A DNA stretch of 64,000 bases. Origin: Nostoc sp. PCC 7524. Its GTDB lineage: Bacteria; Cyanobacteriota; Cyanobacteriia; Cyanobacteriales; Nostocaceae. The notes under the pieces were generated by a model. It did not search any database. It saw nothing but the letters and a program-made list of their open reading frames with translations, and was not told the origin of the DNA. The translations under genes and the position numbers were made by a program. Below, in pieces: positions 1 to 9,956 of this stretch. The DNA lies in assembly GCF_000316645.1 (NCBI RefSeq), contig NC_019684.1, positions 3,439,501-3,503,500 on the forward strand, read 5' to 3'. Numbering within the stretch: the stretch's first letter is position 1; each line of letters opens with the position of its first letter.

Positions 1-3000
1 TAGGGATTATCGCTGCCCAAAGTATTGGGGAACCTGGAACCCAGCTCACCATGCGGACATTCCACACTGGGGGTGTATTCACAGGGGAAGTCGCCCAACA
101 AGTACGTTCCAAAATCGATGGTACTGTCAAGCTACCTCGCAAACTGCGGACAAGACCCCATCGTACCCGTCACGGTGAAGATGCCTTGTATGTCGAGAGC
201 AACGGGACTTTGATTCTAGAACCCCGTAAAGATGGGGCAGAAACTCCAGTTCCCCAAGAAATTAATGTTACCCAAGGTTCAACATTATATATAGTTGATG
301 GGCAGCAGGTAAAAGTGGGTCAGTTACTGGCCGAGGTTGCCCTCGGTGGACGCACCACCCGTGCCAACACAGAAAAAGCTGTAAAAGATGTGGCATCTGA
401 CTTAGCTGGTGAAGTTAAATTTGCTGAGGTAGTTCCGGAACAAAAAACCGATCGTCAAGGCAACACCACCACTACAGCCGCACGGGGTGGTTTGATTTGG
501 ATTTTGTCTGGGGAGGTTTATAACTTACCACCAGGGGCAGAATTGGTGGTCAAGAACGGCGACTCCGTAGCAACTAACGGCGTGTTGGCGGAAACCAAAT
601 TAACTACCTTACATGGTGGTGTAGTCCGTTTACCAGAGGCTACCCCAGGCAAGAGTACCAGGGAAATTGAAATTATTACGGCTTCTGTGGTTTTAGACCA
701 AGCCACAGTTACCGTCCAAAGTTCCCAAGGGCGCAACAACTACCTCATCACCACAGGTAATAACCAAGTATTTAACTTGCGGACTACTCCAGGCACAAAA
801 GTTCAGAATGGTCAAGTAGTAGCTGAGTTAATTGATGACCGCTATCGTACCACCACAGGTGGATTGCTCAAGTTTGCTGGTGTAGAAGTCCAGAAAAAAG
901 GCAAAGCCAAACTAGGTTACGAAGTGGTGCAGGGAGGTACACTGTTATGGATTCCCGAAGAAACCCACGAAGTCAACAAAGATATCTCCTTGTTGTTGGT
1001 AGAAGATGGTCAGTATGTCGAAGCTGGTACTGAAGTTGTTAAAGACATTTTCTGCCAAAACAATGGTGTAGTTGAAGTCACCCAGAAAAACGACATTTTG
1101 CGGGAAGTTGTGGTTAAGCCTGGGGAACTGCTGATGGTAGATGATCCAGAAGCAGTAATCGGTAAAGATGACACCATCCTCCCCGCAGGTGAAGAATTAT
1201 TGGGACGAGTCTTCAATGAACTGCGTTATATCCAGTATGTGGAATCACCAGAAGGCCCAGCATTGTTAAGCCGTCCCGTGGTAGAGTTTGCTGTACCTAC
1301 TAATCCTGATGTACCATCTACTACATCTGTCAGCCAACAAACCGGACGTTCAATTCAAATGCGGGCAGTACAGCGACTGCCTTACAAAGATTCTGAACGT
1401 GTCAAGTCTGTGGAAGGTGTAGAACTGCTACGTACCCAATTAGTTTTGGAAATTGAGCAGGAAGGTGAACAAGAACATAATGCTTCACCTCTAGCCGCAG
1501 ATATTGAATTAGTACCGGATGCTGAAAATCCAGACATTCAACGCTTACAGTTGGTAATTTTGGAGTCCTTGGTGATTCGGCGCGATATTGCTGCTGATGC
1601 GACTCAAGGCAGTACCCAAACCAGTCTGGAGGTAAAAGACGGAGACACTATCGCACCTGGTGCTGTGGTAGCACGTACCCAAATCTTGTCTAAAGAAGGT
1701 GGGATTGTGCGGGGCGTACAAAAGGGTACTGAAGCAGTGCGTCGTTGTTTAGTGCTGCGCCACAATGACATGGTAACGCTGAATGCTACCGCCCAACCCA
1801 CCGTCAAAGCAGGTGACTTAATTGTTGCAGGTGCAGCAATTGCTCCTGGTGTCTTCGCTGAGGAATCTGGCCAAGTTGTGTCAGTGAAAAATGCTAATGC
1901 GGCATCTGCTGGTAGTGAATCAGCACTCAGCGTCCAAAATTACTCAGTCACAATCCGTGTTGGTCGTCCCTACCGAGTTAGTCCTGGTGCAGTGTTACAG
2001 ATAGAGGACGGCGACTTGGTACAACGGGGCGATAACTTGGTACTGTTGGTATTTGAAAGAGCCAAAACCGGAGACATCATTCAAGGTTTGCCCCGGATTG
2101 AAGAACTATTAGAAGCCCGGAAACCCAAAGAAGCTTGTATTCTGACAAAACGGGGCGGGGAAGTTAAGGTTGTTTACGGTGATGGTGATGAAGCGATCGC
2201 AATCAAGGTCGTAGAATCAAATGGCGTAGTCACCGACTACCCACTTGGCCCTGGTCAAAACCTCATCGTACCTGATGGCTATCATGTATCAGCCGGTCAA
2301 CCAGTCACTGATGGGCCTTCTAATCCCCACGAAATTCTGGAAATCTTCTTCAGTTTGGGTTCAGAAGAAGGAGTTTATGCCTGTGCCAGCCATGCCTTAC
2401 AAAAAGTACAGACATTCTTAGTGAATGAAGTACAGATGGTATATCAATCTCAAGGCATTGACATTGCCGACAAGCACATCGAAGTGATTGTACGCCAAAT
2501 GACCAACAAAGTGCGGATTGATGATGGTGGTGACACTACTATGCTTCCCGGCGAGTTGGTGGAATTGCGCCAAGTTGAGCAGGTGAATGAAGCTATGGCT
2601 ATTACTGGCGGTGCGAGAGCGCAATATACTCCAGTATTGTTAGGGATTACCAAAGCATCCTTGAACACTGACAGCTTTATTTCTGCGGCATCCTTCCAAG
2701 AAACAACACGGGTTCTCACGGAAGCAGCCATTGAAGGTAAATCCGATTGGTTGCGTGGTTTGAAAGAAAACGTGATTATCGGACGTTTGATTCCGGCTGG
2801 TACTGGTTACAACACCTATGATGAACCCGGTATGATCGAAGATTATGCAACTCTGGATACCACCAGTGTCTTAGATGAAACCGATGATCCACTGGATATG
2901 GTGTTAGATGACCGCACAGCTCGCGCCTACAATTTAGATGCTCCTACTTTGACAGAAAGCGGATTTGGTAATCGGCGGTCAATTTTAGATGACGACGAGT

Positions 3001-3089
3001 TGATTGCAGATGAAGTTCATGACCTCGTAGATGAAGACGAAGGTGATGATTACGAGGAAGATGACGAAGACGATTACGATGATGATTAA
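1..3089 (+). CDS. rpoC2: RNA polymerase beta' subunit, C-terminal part (RpoC2), 5' end outside window
   Basis: The reading frame is open from base 3, so the gene is cut by the window edge; the first ATG (base 51) is internal. The first codons read [20 protein letters not shown], the bridge-helix/trigger-loop signature of the beta' C-terminal half. About 600 residues of repeated small beta domains (many short V-x-x-G-x-x-V segments) follow before the conserved block [12 protein letters not shown] and [17 protein letters not shown]; this fits the large SI3 insertion that cyanobacterial RpoC2 carries in the trigger loop. The C-terminus is an acidic tail ending [11 protein letters not shown]. It forms part of the transcription enzyme with RpoC1, RpoB and RpoA. 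A strong terminator lies 30 bp downstream, so rpoC2 is the last gene of its operon. Confidence 0.97.
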   Translation, partial: GIIAAQSIGEPGTQLTMRTFHTGGVFTGEVAQQVRSKIDGTVKLPRKLRTRPHRTRHGEDALYVESNGTLILEPRKDGAETPVPQEINVTQGSTLYIVDGQQVKVGQLLAEVALGGRTTRANTEKAVKDVASDLAGEVKFAEVVPEQKTDRQGNTTTTAARGGLIWILSGEVYNLPPGAELVVKNGDSVATNGVLAETKLTTLHGGVVRLPEATPGKSTREIEIITASVVLDQATVTVQSSQGRNNYLITTGNNQVFNLRTTPGTKVQNGQVVAELIDDRYRTTTGGLLKFAGVEVQKKGKAKLGYEVVQGGTLLWIPEETHEVNKDISLLLVEDGQYVEAGTEVVKDIFCQNNGVVEVTQKNDILREVVVKPGELLMVDDPEAVIGKDDTILPAGEELLGRVFNELRYIQYVESPEGPALLSRPVVEFAVPTNPDVPSTTSVSQQTGRSIQMRAVQRLPYKDSERVKSVEGVELLRTQLVLEIEQEGEQEHNASPLAADIELVPDAENPDIQRLQLVILESLVIRRDIAADATQGSTQTSLEVKDGDTIAPGAVVARTQILSKEGGIVRGVQKGTEAVRRCLVLRHNDMVTLNATAQPTVKAGDLIVAGAAIAPGVFAEESGQVVSVKNANAASAGSESALSVQNYSVTIRVGRPYRVSPGAVLQIEDGDLVQRGDNLVLLVFERAKTGDIIQGLPRIEELLEARKPKEACILTKRGGEVKVVYGDGDEAIAIKVVESNGVVTDYPLGPGQNLIVPDGYHVSAGQPVTDGPSNPHEILEIFFSLGSEEGVYACASHALQKVQTFLVNEVQMVYQSQGIDIADKHIEVIVRQMTNKVRIDDGGDTTMLPGELVELRQVEQVNEAMAITGGARAQYTPVLLGITKASLNTDSFISAASFQETTRVLTEAAIEGKSDWLRGLKENVIIGRLIPAGTGYNTYDEPGMIEDYATLDTTSVLDETDDPLDMVLDDRTARAYNLDAPTLTESGFGNRRSILDDDELIADEVHDLVDEDEGDDYEEDDEDDYDDD

Positions 3090-3118
3090 TACCAAAAAGT
3101 AAGAGTGAAAATTTCCAG

Positions 3119-3150
3119 GGCAGAAGAATTAATTCTTTTGCCTTTTTTTT
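3119..3150 (+). terminator. Rho-independent terminator of rpoC2
   Basis: A 12-bp stem with one G-U pair (GGCAGAAGAATT pairing with AATTCTTTTGCC) is followed directly by eight T residues. Confidence 0.9.
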
Positions 3151-3323
3151 GACTACAGATTGGTAAAAAGCTTGTACTCTAAGACCAAAAACATTATTAC
3201 CTGCGGGTGGGTAAATATTTTCTAGAGATTATCCGACTATCACGATCCCCAGAAGGTCTTAAAATATTGTTAATTTCCCCCAACTCCCTAGACCTTCAAA
3301 TCACAAGTATCACCCAAAACACT

Positions 3324-4913
3324 ATGGCTATTGGCTACGTCGCGCTTGTACTCCACGCCCACCTGCCTTTCGTTCGTCACCCAGAAAGTGACTATGTACT
3401 GGAAGAAGAATGGCTGTATGAAGCTATTACCGAAACATACATTCCCTTACTGAAAGTATTTGAAGGCTTAAAACGAGACGGCATCGACTTTAAAATCACC
3501 ATGAGTATGACACCGCCGCTTGTGTCGATGCTCCGTGATCCTTTGTTACAAGAACGTTATGATGCCCACTTAGCCAAACTAGAAGAACTAGCGGAACTGG
3601 AAGCCGAACGGAATGTCCACAACGGGCATATTCGTTACCTAGCCGAACACTACGCCACTGAGTTTAACGAAGCGCGTCAGATGTGGGAACGCTACAACGG
3701 TGATTTGGTGACGGCTTTTAAACAGTTCCAAGATACTAACAACCTGGAAATTATCACCTGTGGTGCAACTCACGGTTATTTGCCGTTGATGAAAATGTAT
3801 CCGCAAGCTGTGTGGGCGCAAATTCAGGTAGCTTGCGAACACTACGAACAAACTTTTGGTCGTCCACCCAAAGGTATTTGGTTGCCAGAATGCGCCTACT
3901 ATGAAGGTTTAGAGCGAATGCTGGCAGATGCCGGGTTGCGTTATTTCCTGACTGATGGGCATGGTATTCTTTATGCACGTCCTCGTCCCCGCTTCGGTAC
4001 TTACGCCCCGATTTTTACAGAAACTGGTGTGGCGGCTTTTGGTCGGGATCATGAATCTTCACAACAGGTATGGTCTTCTGAGGTGGGCTATCCCGGTGCG
4101 GCAGAATATCGGGAATTTTATAAAGATTTGGGCTGGGAAGCTGAGTATGAGTATATCAAGCCCTACATTATGCCCAACGGTCAACGTAAAAATACGGGGA
4201 TTAAGTATCACAAAATTACTGGACGGGGATTAGGTCTATCAGATAAGGCACTCTATGACCCATATTGGGCAAAAGAAAAGACAGCAGAACACGCTGCTAA
4301 CTTTATGTATAACCGCGAACGTCAGGTAGAGCATCTCTACGGCATTATGCAGCGTCCGCCAATTATTGTTTCGCCCTACGATGCTGAGTTATTTGGGCAT
4401 TGGTGGTATGAAGGCCCTTGGTTTATTGATTACCTGTTCCGCAAGTCATGGTATGACCAAGGAACCTATAACATGACTCACTTGGCTGATTATTTACGGG
4501 CAGAACCTACTCAACAAGTGTGTCGTCCTTCCCAATCAAGTTGGGGTTACAAGGGTTTCCATGAGTATTGGTTAAACGAAACCAACGCCTGGATTTACCC
4601 ACATTTGCACAAAGCTGCTGAACGTATGATTGAAATTTCTCATCTGGAACCAGAGGATGAATTAAGCTGGAAGGCACTCAACCAAGCAGCGCGGGAATTA
4701 TTATTGGCACAATCTTCAGACTGGGCGTTTATTATGCGGACAGGAACAATGGTTCCTTATGCTGTGAGACGGACGCGATCGCACCTCATGCGCTTTAATA
4801 AGCTGTACGAGGATGTGAAAATCGGCAAAATTGATAGCGGTTGGTTAGAAAAAGTGGAATTAATGGATAATATCTTCCCTAACATTAACTATCGGGTTTA
4901 TCGCCCTTTGTAG
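3324..4913 (+). CDS. GH57 glycogen/alpha-glucan branching enzyme
   Basis: 529 residues from the ATG at 3324; the frame is open upstream to 3207, but the family N-terminus (MAIGYVALVLHAHLPFVRHP) starts here. The HAHLPFVRHP motif is the first conserved GH57 region. E189 in WLPECAY is the expected nucleophile and D353 in SPYDAELFGHWWYEG the expected acid/base. The C-terminal block (SSDWAFIMRTGTMVPYA) matches the helical domain of the branching-enzyme subgroup. It is a cytoplasmic enzyme that introduces alpha-1,6 branches during glycogen synthesis. Cyanobacteria usually also have a GH13 GlgB, so this is probably a second branching enzyme. Assignment to branching rather than amylase activity rests on family resemblance. 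Confidence 0.9.
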   Translation: MAIGYVALVLHAHLPFVRHPESDYVLEEEWLYEAITETYIPLLKVFEGLKRDGIDFKITMSMTPPLVSMLRDPLLQERYDAHLAKLEELAELEAERNVHNGHIRYLAEHYATEFNEARQMWERYNGDLVTAFKQFQDTNNLEIITCGATHGYLPLMKMYPQAVWAQIQVACEHYEQTFGRPPKGIWLPECAYYEGLERMLADAGLRYFLTDGHGILYARPRPRFGTYAPIFTETGVAAFGRDHESSQQVWSSEVGYPGAAEYREFYKDLGWEAEYEYIKPYIMPNGQRKNTGIKYHKITGRGLGLSDKALYDPYWAKEKTAEHAANFMYNRERQVEHLYGIMQRPPIIVSPYDAELFGHWWYEGPWFIDYLFRKSWYDQGTYNMTHLADYLRAEPTQQVCRPSQSSWGYKGFHEYWLNETNAWIYPHLHKAAERMIEISHLEPEDELSWKALNQAARELLLAQSSDWAFIMRTGTMVPYAVRRTRSHLMRFNKLYEDVKIGKIDSGWLEKVELMDNIFPNINYRVYRPL

Positions 4914-4997
4914 TCAGTGGTGTTAGCGGTAGGGGGGCGTTTAGTCGGTGCTGAGTAGTGAGTAAAAATATTTATTTGTAGCACAGCAAGGCATGAG

Positions 4998-5066
4998 ATG
5001 ACTGTTTCCAATTCTCCAACAGTTCACAAGCCAGAATATAACTATTTTGACTTCTTCTACTTCTAG
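4998..5066 (+). CDS. Possible 22-residue micro-protein
   Basis: ATG to TAG encodes MTVSNSPTVHKPEYNYFDFFYF. An AAGG sequence lies about 8 bases before the ATG, and a terminator-like hairpin starts 13 bp after the stop. The last nine residues are strongly aromatic. There is no membrane segment, and I do not recognise the sequence. It could be a real short gene or a chance frame in the tail of the upstream transcript. Confidence 0.3.
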   Translation: MTVSNSPTVHKPEYNYFDFFYF

Positions 5067-5078
5067 TAGTTTAAAAGC

Positions 5079-5108
5079 AAAACCCCCAAGTTTCGTGCTG
5101 GGGGTTTT
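5079..5108. terminator. Bidirectional terminator
   Basis: Stem AAAACCCCCA / TGGGGGTTTT with a 10-base loop. It sits between a plus-strand gene and the converging minus-strand gene ending at 5140. It would end the minus-strand transcript best, where further T residues follow. Confidence 0.75.
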
Positions 5109-5139
5109 GTCGTTATGGAGTTAACTAGCATTTTAACTG

Positions 5140-5367
5140 TTATCGAGGCAAAGTCTGGCTAGTATAAGCATCCATTGCATAGGCTGGGGTGCGATCGCTG
5201 TAATCTATTTCCATGCCAGTAATAGACTTAGCCAACTTTTCAAAAGACTCTGAACGCCAGTTACGCTCATGAATTGGCTTTTTCTGCTCTCCTAGGAAGT
5301 AAGCTAGAGAACCTAAAACAGAAGCGGCAACCCAACCTAAAACTAACACTGCAAATAATATAGTCAT
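5140..5367 (-). CDS. Small single-helix thylakoid protein, Psb35-like
   Basis: 75 residues. One hydrophobic helix at about residues 2-25 (MTILFAVLVLGWVAASVLGS) is followed by a polar tail with EQKKPIHERNW. This length and pattern resemble the cyanobacterial Psb35 (Ssl2148-type) protein associated with photosystem II CP47; that identification is from memory of the family and is not certain. A GAGG ribosome-binding site lies about 7 bases before the ATG. The gene stands alone, upstream of a bidirectional terminator and downstream of a palindromic repeat. Confidence 0.6.
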   Translation of the reverse strand: MTILFAVLVLGWVAASVLGSLAYFLGEQKKPIHERNWRSESFEKLAKSITGMEIDYSDRTPAYAMDAYTSQTLPR

Positions 5368-5514
5368 GGCAAACCTCTTTTTTATACTTTTGTAACTTTA
5401 TGTAAATAAATATAACTTTATTGCAACAAAGTTTGCAATATACTCTGAGGTGTGTATACCGATCTGGCAGGTAGGGTATTTCCTACCGTCGCCATCATAT
5501 TTAATATGGTTCAG

Positions 5515-5541
5515 TAGAGACGTTGCATTGCAAAGTCTCTA
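5515..5541. repeat. Palindromic TAGAGAC...GTCTCTA repeat
   Basis: Outer arms TAGAGAC and GTCTCTA enclose a near-palindromic core. The same outer arms recur at 9683-9712, 22975-23005 and 50615-50644. Confidence 0.6.
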
Positions 5542-5580
5542 TAAGCGTTATTGTTTTGGCACATTATCTTATGGTTATAA

Positions 5581-5610
5581 AAAATAAAAAAGACAGGCTA
5601 TTGCCTGCCT
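5581..5610 (-). terminator. Rho-independent terminator of petC-petA
   Basis: On the minus strand, stem AGGCAGGC / GCCTGTCT with loop AATA is followed by a long T-rich run. It lies 26 bp past the petA stop. Confidence 0.9.
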
Positions 5611-5635
5611 TGGATGTATTGATTTAGCAGAGAAT

Positions 5636-6637
5636 TTAGAAATTCATTTCAGCAGCTTGGACTTTTTCCACCTGCTTCTTCTTGAGAACTAGCATTACTT
5701 GAGCTAACATTACCAGCGCAATGAAAGCAATCAGCCAGCCAACTCTGTTGGCATCTTGCAACACGATTTCTGCATCTTGTTGACCGAAGCCACCAACGTT
5801 GGGATTATTGGTCAAAGCATCGCCAGCTGTCACAGCTTGCCCTTCCGAAACAATCAATTCTGGGCCTGCGGGAATGGTATCACTTACCACTTCACCAGAT
5901 TCAGTTTTGATGTCTACTAGATATTTAACGCTACCGGTTTCATCTTCTTCTTTAGCAATCTTGCTAATTGTGCCTGTAGCGGCAGCACTATATACGTTGT
6001 TGTTGCTCTTTTCGCCTGTAGGATAAACTTGTCCACGGCCTCGGTTACCACCTACATGAACTGAATATTTACCGAAGTGGATGCTTTTATCGTTGGCAGG
6101 GTTGGGAGAAAGAACTGGGAAGACAATTTCCTGATATTGTTCGCCAGGTAAGGGGCCAACGATGACGATGTTCTCTTTATCTTCGCCGTAGGGTTGGAAG
6201 TAAACATCGCCAACCTCTTCCTTCATTTCTTCAGGAATGCGGTCTGCGGGTGCAATTTTGAAGCCTTCAGGCAACATTAACACAGCACCAACGTTTAAGC
6301 CGACTTTAGAACCGTCAGCGCCTACTTGTTGCACGCTGGTGTCGTAGGGAATTTTAACGACGGCTTTAAATACTTGATCAGGTAGTACGGATTGGGGAAC
6401 TTCTACTTCTGTGGGCTTGGCTGCTAAGTGGCAGTTAGCGCACACGATTCTGCCTGTAGGTTCGCGGGGGGTTTCTGGGTAAGTTTGCTGCGCCCAGAAA
6501 GGATAAGCAGCAGCCGATTGGGGCAGGGCTAGATCGCTGGTAAAGAAAATAGTTACAGTAGCGATCGCTATGAGCAATGCTTTCATCATCGCTCTAACAC
6601 TGCGAGTTAACCTCGCTGTTACACAAGCATTTCTCAT
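5636..6637 (-). CDS. petA: Cytochrome f of the b6f complex
   Basis: 333 residues from the ATG at 6637; the frame extends 12 codons upstream, but the family start ([17 protein letters not shown]) is here. A signal peptide ends at AAA-YPFWAQ, leaving Tyr45 as the N-terminal heme ligand. Heme c is attached at C66-A-N-C69-H70. A C-terminal transmembrane helix ([19 protein letters not shown]) is followed by a short stromal tail ending AAEMNF. It passes electrons from the Rieske protein to plastocyanin or cytochrome c6 on the thylakoid lumen side. It lies downstream of petC on the same strand with a repeat-filled 115-bp spacer, the usual petC-petA operon order. Confidence 0.98.
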   Translation of the reverse strand: MRNACVTARLTRSVRAMMKALLIAIATVTIFFTSDLALPQSAAAYPFWAQQTYPETPREPTGRIVCANCHLAAKPTEVEVPQSVLPDQVFKAVVKIPYDTSVQQVGADGSKVGLNVGAVLMLPEGFKIAPADRIPEEMKEEVGDVYFQPYGEDKENIVIVGPLPGEQYQEIVFPVLSPNPANDKSIHFGKYSVHVGGNRGRGQVYPTGEKSNNNVYSAAATGTISKIAKEEDETGSVKYLVDIKTESGEVVSDTIPAGPELIVSEGQAVTAGDALTNNPNVGGFGQQDAEIVLQDANRVGWLIAFIALVMLAQVMLVLKKKQVEKVQAAEMNF

Positions 6638-6660
6638 CTCTATAAGGGCAACGATTAATT

Positions 6661-6748
6661 TAGTCAAGAGCAATAGTCAAGAGTCAATAGTCAAGAGTCA
6701 ATAGTCAATAGTTTTTACTATGGACTTTGGACTTTGGACTATTGACTA
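6661..6748. repeat. Heptameric tandem repeats (STRR) inside the petC-petA spacer
   Basis: Repeats of AGTCAATAGTCAAG type, then three ACTTTGG-type units, then ATTGACTA. The outer TAGTCAATAGT and ACTATTGACTA segments can pair, so the petCA transcript could fold here. Confidence 0.85.
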
Positions 6749-6752
6749 AAAA

Positions 6753-7292
6753 TTAAGCCCACCAAGGTTCTTCATTGGTGCGGAAGTCGGTTTCTGTCCA
6801 AGCAGTTAAAACGATTTTGTCGTTTTCCACGTTGGCATGACTCAATGCCAAAGAACGTGGTGCAGGACCGCGCACCACTTTACCAGTTGCATCGTACTGG
6901 GAACCGTGACAAGGGCATTTAAACTTGTTTTCGGCAGCGTTCCAGGGAACAACACAACCCAGGTGGGTACAGACAGCATTGATGCCGTAATCGCCAATAG
7001 CTTCCTTACTTTCCACCACAATGTAAGTTGGGTCTCCCTTGAGTCCTTGAACTAGGGTGCGATCGCCTACATTATGGCTTTCTAGAAATTTACTGACGCT
7101 AACATCGTTGCCCAGTTCGTCTTTTGCTGTTGTACCGCCACCTGCACCACCACTAGCAGGTGGAATAAAGTAATTGACAACGGGATACAATGCACCCAGA
7201 GCCACACCGGTGACAGTACCAAAAGTTAGCAGGTTCATGAATTGACGTCTCCCCATATCGGGAACGTCCATAGATTCAGAAAATTGAGCCAT
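6753..7292 (-). CDS. petC: Rieske iron-sulfur protein of the b6f complex
   Basis: 179 residues. A twin-arginine motif ([11 protein letters not shown]15-R16) precedes a hydrophobic anchor, so membrane insertion should use the Tat route. The 2Fe-2S ligands are C108 and H110 (CTHLGC) and C126 and H129 (CPCHGS), with C113 and C128 forming the usual disulfide. It is the electron donor to cytochrome f and the first gene of the petC-petA operon. tatC lies about 1.1 kb away on the same strand. Some cyanobacteria have extra petC copies; pairing with petA suggests this is the main one. Confidence 0.97.
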   Translation of the reverse strand: MAQFSESMDVPDMGRRQFMNLLTFGTVTGVALGALYPVVNYFIPPASGGAGGGTTAKDELGNDVSVSKFLESHNVGDRTLVQGLKGDPTYIVVESKEAIGDYGINAVCTHLGCVVPWNAAENKFKCPCHGSQYDATGKVVRGPAPRSLALSHANVENDKIVLTAWTETDFRTNEEPWWA

Positions 7293-7521
7293 AATCTACG
7301 CGCTCTTCGTGTATTTTTTTAAGCATCTTGACAAGCGGGCTAATACTTGAGCCACTCCTGTCTGAGTCGAAATGCCAACGTTGATCTCGATGCTGTACTT
7401 CTTTGTTTCAAGATATATCTAGCATCTATTTTGTTAGCATTACATTTCTTTATATCCTTATCATACTTGAGTTACGGAACTTAACATCATAACTAAATGT
7501 AAAATCTAGTTGAGCAAATCT

Positions 7522-7830
7522 ATGACAGGACAGGAATTAAGACAACTTTTGGTAGATAAATGGGGACATTCCTATGATGTCCAGTTTCGGCGCACACAAG
7601 GCAAGATATTTTTGCAGGTGATGTGGAAATATCTTGAGCAAGCATCTTTTCCCATGAGTGAGACAGAATATCAAGAACATCTAGATGGTGTGGCGAATTA
7701 TCTTCATGCGTTGGGTGGTGCAGCCCAGGTGCGGACATTCATCGCCCAAACACGCGATCGCCCCCGCCTTGGCAAAGCCGTCAGCATCCCTCTAGATTTA
7801 GGTGAACGTGCCTCGGAGTGGATAGTTTAA
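7522..7830 (+). CDS. DUF3067 family protein
   Basis: 102 residues from the ATG at 7522; a TTG four codons upstream is a less likely start. The N-terminus MTGQELRQLLVDKWGHSYDV and WKYLEQASFPMSE are typical of the DUF3067 family found in cyanobacteria and chloroplasts. No membrane segment or catalytic motif is visible. It is transcribed divergently from petC across about 230 bp. Function is unknown; a photosynthesis-related role would be only a guess from its phyletic range and neighbours. Confidence 0.8.
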   Translation: MTGQELRQLLVDKWGHSYDVQFRRTQGKIFLQVMWKYLEQASFPMSETEYQEHLDGVANYLHALGGAAQVRTFIAQTRDRPRLGKAVSIPLDLGERASEWIV

Positions 7831-8055
7831 CTTGCGATCGCCCCTTTTGGGGTCTTTTATTATTCAGTTTAAAATTTCTTATATAGCTGTGGACAAGGCG
7901 ATTAGGACATGACAAAAAGCTCAAACTCATTCATGGCATGGATTTTACTATTGCCTATTGCAAGAGTGCCTATTGCCTTCTGCTATATGCTTGGATTCGC
8001 GTTGGTAATAACTATGACTTACATATGAATCACAAAAAATTATATAAATCAATGG

Positions 8056-8388
8056 CTACAAAATGCGTTTGCCCAGGGGTACATCTCTGTCTGGTTGAAT
8101 TAAAGCAACTTCACCATCATCTAAAACTACACCCAATACCAGAACTTCAGACAAGAAATCAGCAATTTGACGAGGAGGGAAGTTGGTCACAGCTAATATT
8201 AATTTGTTGAAAATTTCCTCTGGTTGATACAGTTTGGTAATTTGGGCGCTAGATTTTTTAATGCCCAAATCACCAAAATCTATCCACAGTTTATAAGCTG
8301 GTTTTCTGGCTTTAGTAAACGCTTCTACTTGGATAACTTTACCAACACGAATCTCGACTTTTTCAAAGTCTTCATAGCTAATTGGCAT
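8056..8388 (-). CDS. tRNA-binding (EMAP/CsaA-like) domain protein
   Basis: 110 residues forming a single OB-fold tRNA-binding domain: ISYEDFEKVEIRVGKVIQVE, then KPAYKLWIDFGDLGIKKSSAQIT, and the C-terminal VALIQPDRDVPLG, all typical of CsaA/Trbp111-like proteins. It starts 13 bp after tatC on the same strand, so the two are probably cotranscribed. Bacillus CsaA was proposed as a secretion chaperone, so adjacency to tatC is suggestive, but the protein may simply bind tRNA. Confidence 0.85.
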   Translation of the reverse strand: MPISYEDFEKVEIRVGKVIQVEAFTKARKPAYKLWIDFGDLGIKKSSAQITKLYQPEEIFNKLILAVTNFPPRQIADFLSEVLVLGVVLDDGEVALIQPDRDVPLGKRIL

Positions 8389-8401
8389 TATTAATTGATC
8401 A

Positions 8402-9196
8402 TTATTTACCTGTAAGTTTTACCAAACCAATACCACCAAAATAAAGACCCAGCACAGCACCCGCCAGTAGGCTTTGGGTGAGAGGATCTGTAGAAGGCGT
8501 GAGAACAGCGCCTAAAATGACTCCGCCCATAATGACAAATCTCCAACCAGCAAGCATGGTTGCTGAAGAGACAATGCCCAAATTAGCCAGTAACAATTGG
8601 ATGATCGGCACTTGAAAGGCTAACCCAGTGCTGAACATTAACAGCAAGACAAATTCAAAATACTTATCAATTGACCAAATTTGTTCTACTACATCCGCGC
8701 CATAGCTGATAAAGAAATTCAAGGCGGCGGGAATCAGTAGTAAATAGGCAAAAACTAAACCAGCACCAAACAGGACACTCGAACCTAAAACTATCGGCCC
8801 CAGTAATCGGCGTTCACGGCGAGTTAGTCCAGGTAGCACAAACTGAATGACTTGGTACAGGATGAAGGGACTGGAAAGTACCAAGCCACTATAAGCAGCT
8901 ACTTTTAGAGAAACAAAGAAATATTCGCCGGGGGCAAGTTGTAGAAATTTGACTCCCTTAGCTGGGACTTCTAGTAGCTGGACAATGGCTTTGACACCAA
9001 AGAAACAGCCAACAACACCCACAGCAACAGCAATCAATGAATAGAAAATTCGTTGTCGTAACTCTTCTAAGTGGTCGAAAAGAGACATTTCGACTTCATC
9101 TGGCAACTCATCTAGAGGATGATGTTCCGAGTTGCCGTATCCCTCAGTATCGATATCAGGAGTTTTTACGGTATCTACTTCTTGTGAAGGTGTCAT
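8402..9196 (-). CDS. tatC: Sec-independent (twin-arginine) translocase subunit TatC
   Basis: 264 residues. A polar N-terminus of about 40 residues is followed by [20 protein letters not shown], the conserved TatC start including the HLEELR element that binds twin-arginine signals, and then six hydrophobic helices. [20 protein letters not shown] is the conserved first cytoplasmic loop. TatC is the receptor for folded proteins with RR signals; the Rieske protein and the alpha-carbonic anhydrase in this window both carry RR-type leaders. It heads a two-gene unit with the tRNA-binding protein. Confidence 0.96.
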   Translation of the reverse strand: MTPSQEVDTVKTPDIDTEGYGNSEHHPLDELPDEVEMSLFDHLEELRQRIFYSLIAVAVGVVGCFFGVKAIVQLLEVPAKGVKFLQLAPGEYFFVSLKVAAYSGLVLSSPFILYQVIQFVLPGLTRRERRLLGPIVLGSSVLFGAGLVFAYLLLIPAALNFFISYGADVVEQIWSIDKYFEFVLLLMFSTGLAFQVPIIQLLLANLGIVSSATMLAGWRFVIMGGVILGAVLTPSTDPLTQSLLAGAVLGLYFGGIGLVKLTGK

Positions 9197-9659
9197 GAGT
9201 CAGGTGTTAGGCAACATTTGTTAACTATTCTATCTGGGGAAGCAGCTACCTTGATAGGGCTTATACCTAATTTTGGATTTTGAATTGGGCAAAAATTTTG
9301 CTTTTGATAGGGAACAGGGAAGAAAGCATATGCGGTTTACTGAATTCTTATGCGCCAGCGCAGGCTACGCCAACAGAAATCAAATATGAGTCCTATAGAT
9401 TACGGCTACTTAACTGGCAACATCAGATTATGATAAATATAGGGGAATTAATTGACTGTTGAAATTTGGCTTTAAACATAGAATTTGATTAAAGAGAGTC
9501 GCAACAGTTACTTTTGGGCGTAAATCAATTTAGATATTTTTGCTTTTTTTAGTTTTGCATCTGCTTAAATGATTGATCCAGCAGTATGCACATATATGGA
9601 ACTGGTAGCTATTAATTACGTCTCTGCGGACAGTAGCATTGATTAAAGCAACATCACAT

Positions 9660-9722
9660 CAATAGACCTCTACGAAAATGAATGTAGAGACGTTCTATAG
9701 AACGTCTCTACAAGGGTTTCAA
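9660..9722 (+). repeat. Dispersed repeat with perfect 30-bp palindrome, copy 1
   Basis: The core 9683-9712 is a perfect palindrome of two 15-base halves (TGTAGAGACGTTCTA and its complement). Flanks TCAATAGACCTCTACGAAAA and AAGGGTTTCA are shared with an inverted copy at 50604-50669. Confidence 0.85.
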
Positions 9723-9812
9723 ACCACGCACATTTAATTACCGGAGATGTCTAATAAAAATCTACAATGCTGAGTTTGTTAAGGGACTTCCAAATAAAAA
9801 AATATCGACAAT

Positions 9813-9877
9813 GTAGGGTGCGTCAGTGCAAGAAAACCTAACTATACCAAGAAATTAGTAAGACTGACGCACCCTAC
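9813..9877. repeat. Long inverted repeat (hairpin element)
   Basis: 15-base perfect arms GTAGGGTGCGTCAGT (9813-9827) and ACTGACGCACCCTAC (9863-9877) around a 35-base A-rich loop; looks like a small MITE-type element. Confidence 0.75.
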
Positions 9878-9956
9878 TAACTGAGTTTGGTAATTCCAGT
9901 TCAACAGGTGGCATCTACAAAATAACGCGATCACAATTTTTTTGACTGAGGTTCGT

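Larger units (their letters stand above)
9197..9956. other. Gene-poor, repeat-rich stretch
   Basis: No convincing gene is seen. It contains a dispersed repeat with a perfect palindrome (9660-9722), a second long hairpin (9813-9877), and near 9350 a GC-rich TGCGCCAGCGCAGGCTACGCC tract of a type common between cyanobacterial genes. Confidence 0.6.

Noticed and set aside
5465..5490. GGTAGGGTATTTCCTACC considered as an NtcA site
   Set aside because: The GTA and TAC are separated by ten bases rather than the eight of the NtcA consensus; treated as a plain hairpin.
7938..8210. Plus-strand 90-codon frame
   Set aside because: It runs antisense to the well-supported tRNA-binding-domain gene and begins in an ATTGCCT repeat; no ribosome-binding site.
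9280..9462. 60-codon frame downstream of tatC
   Set aside because: It reads through a GC-rich intergenic repeat and has no coding-like features.
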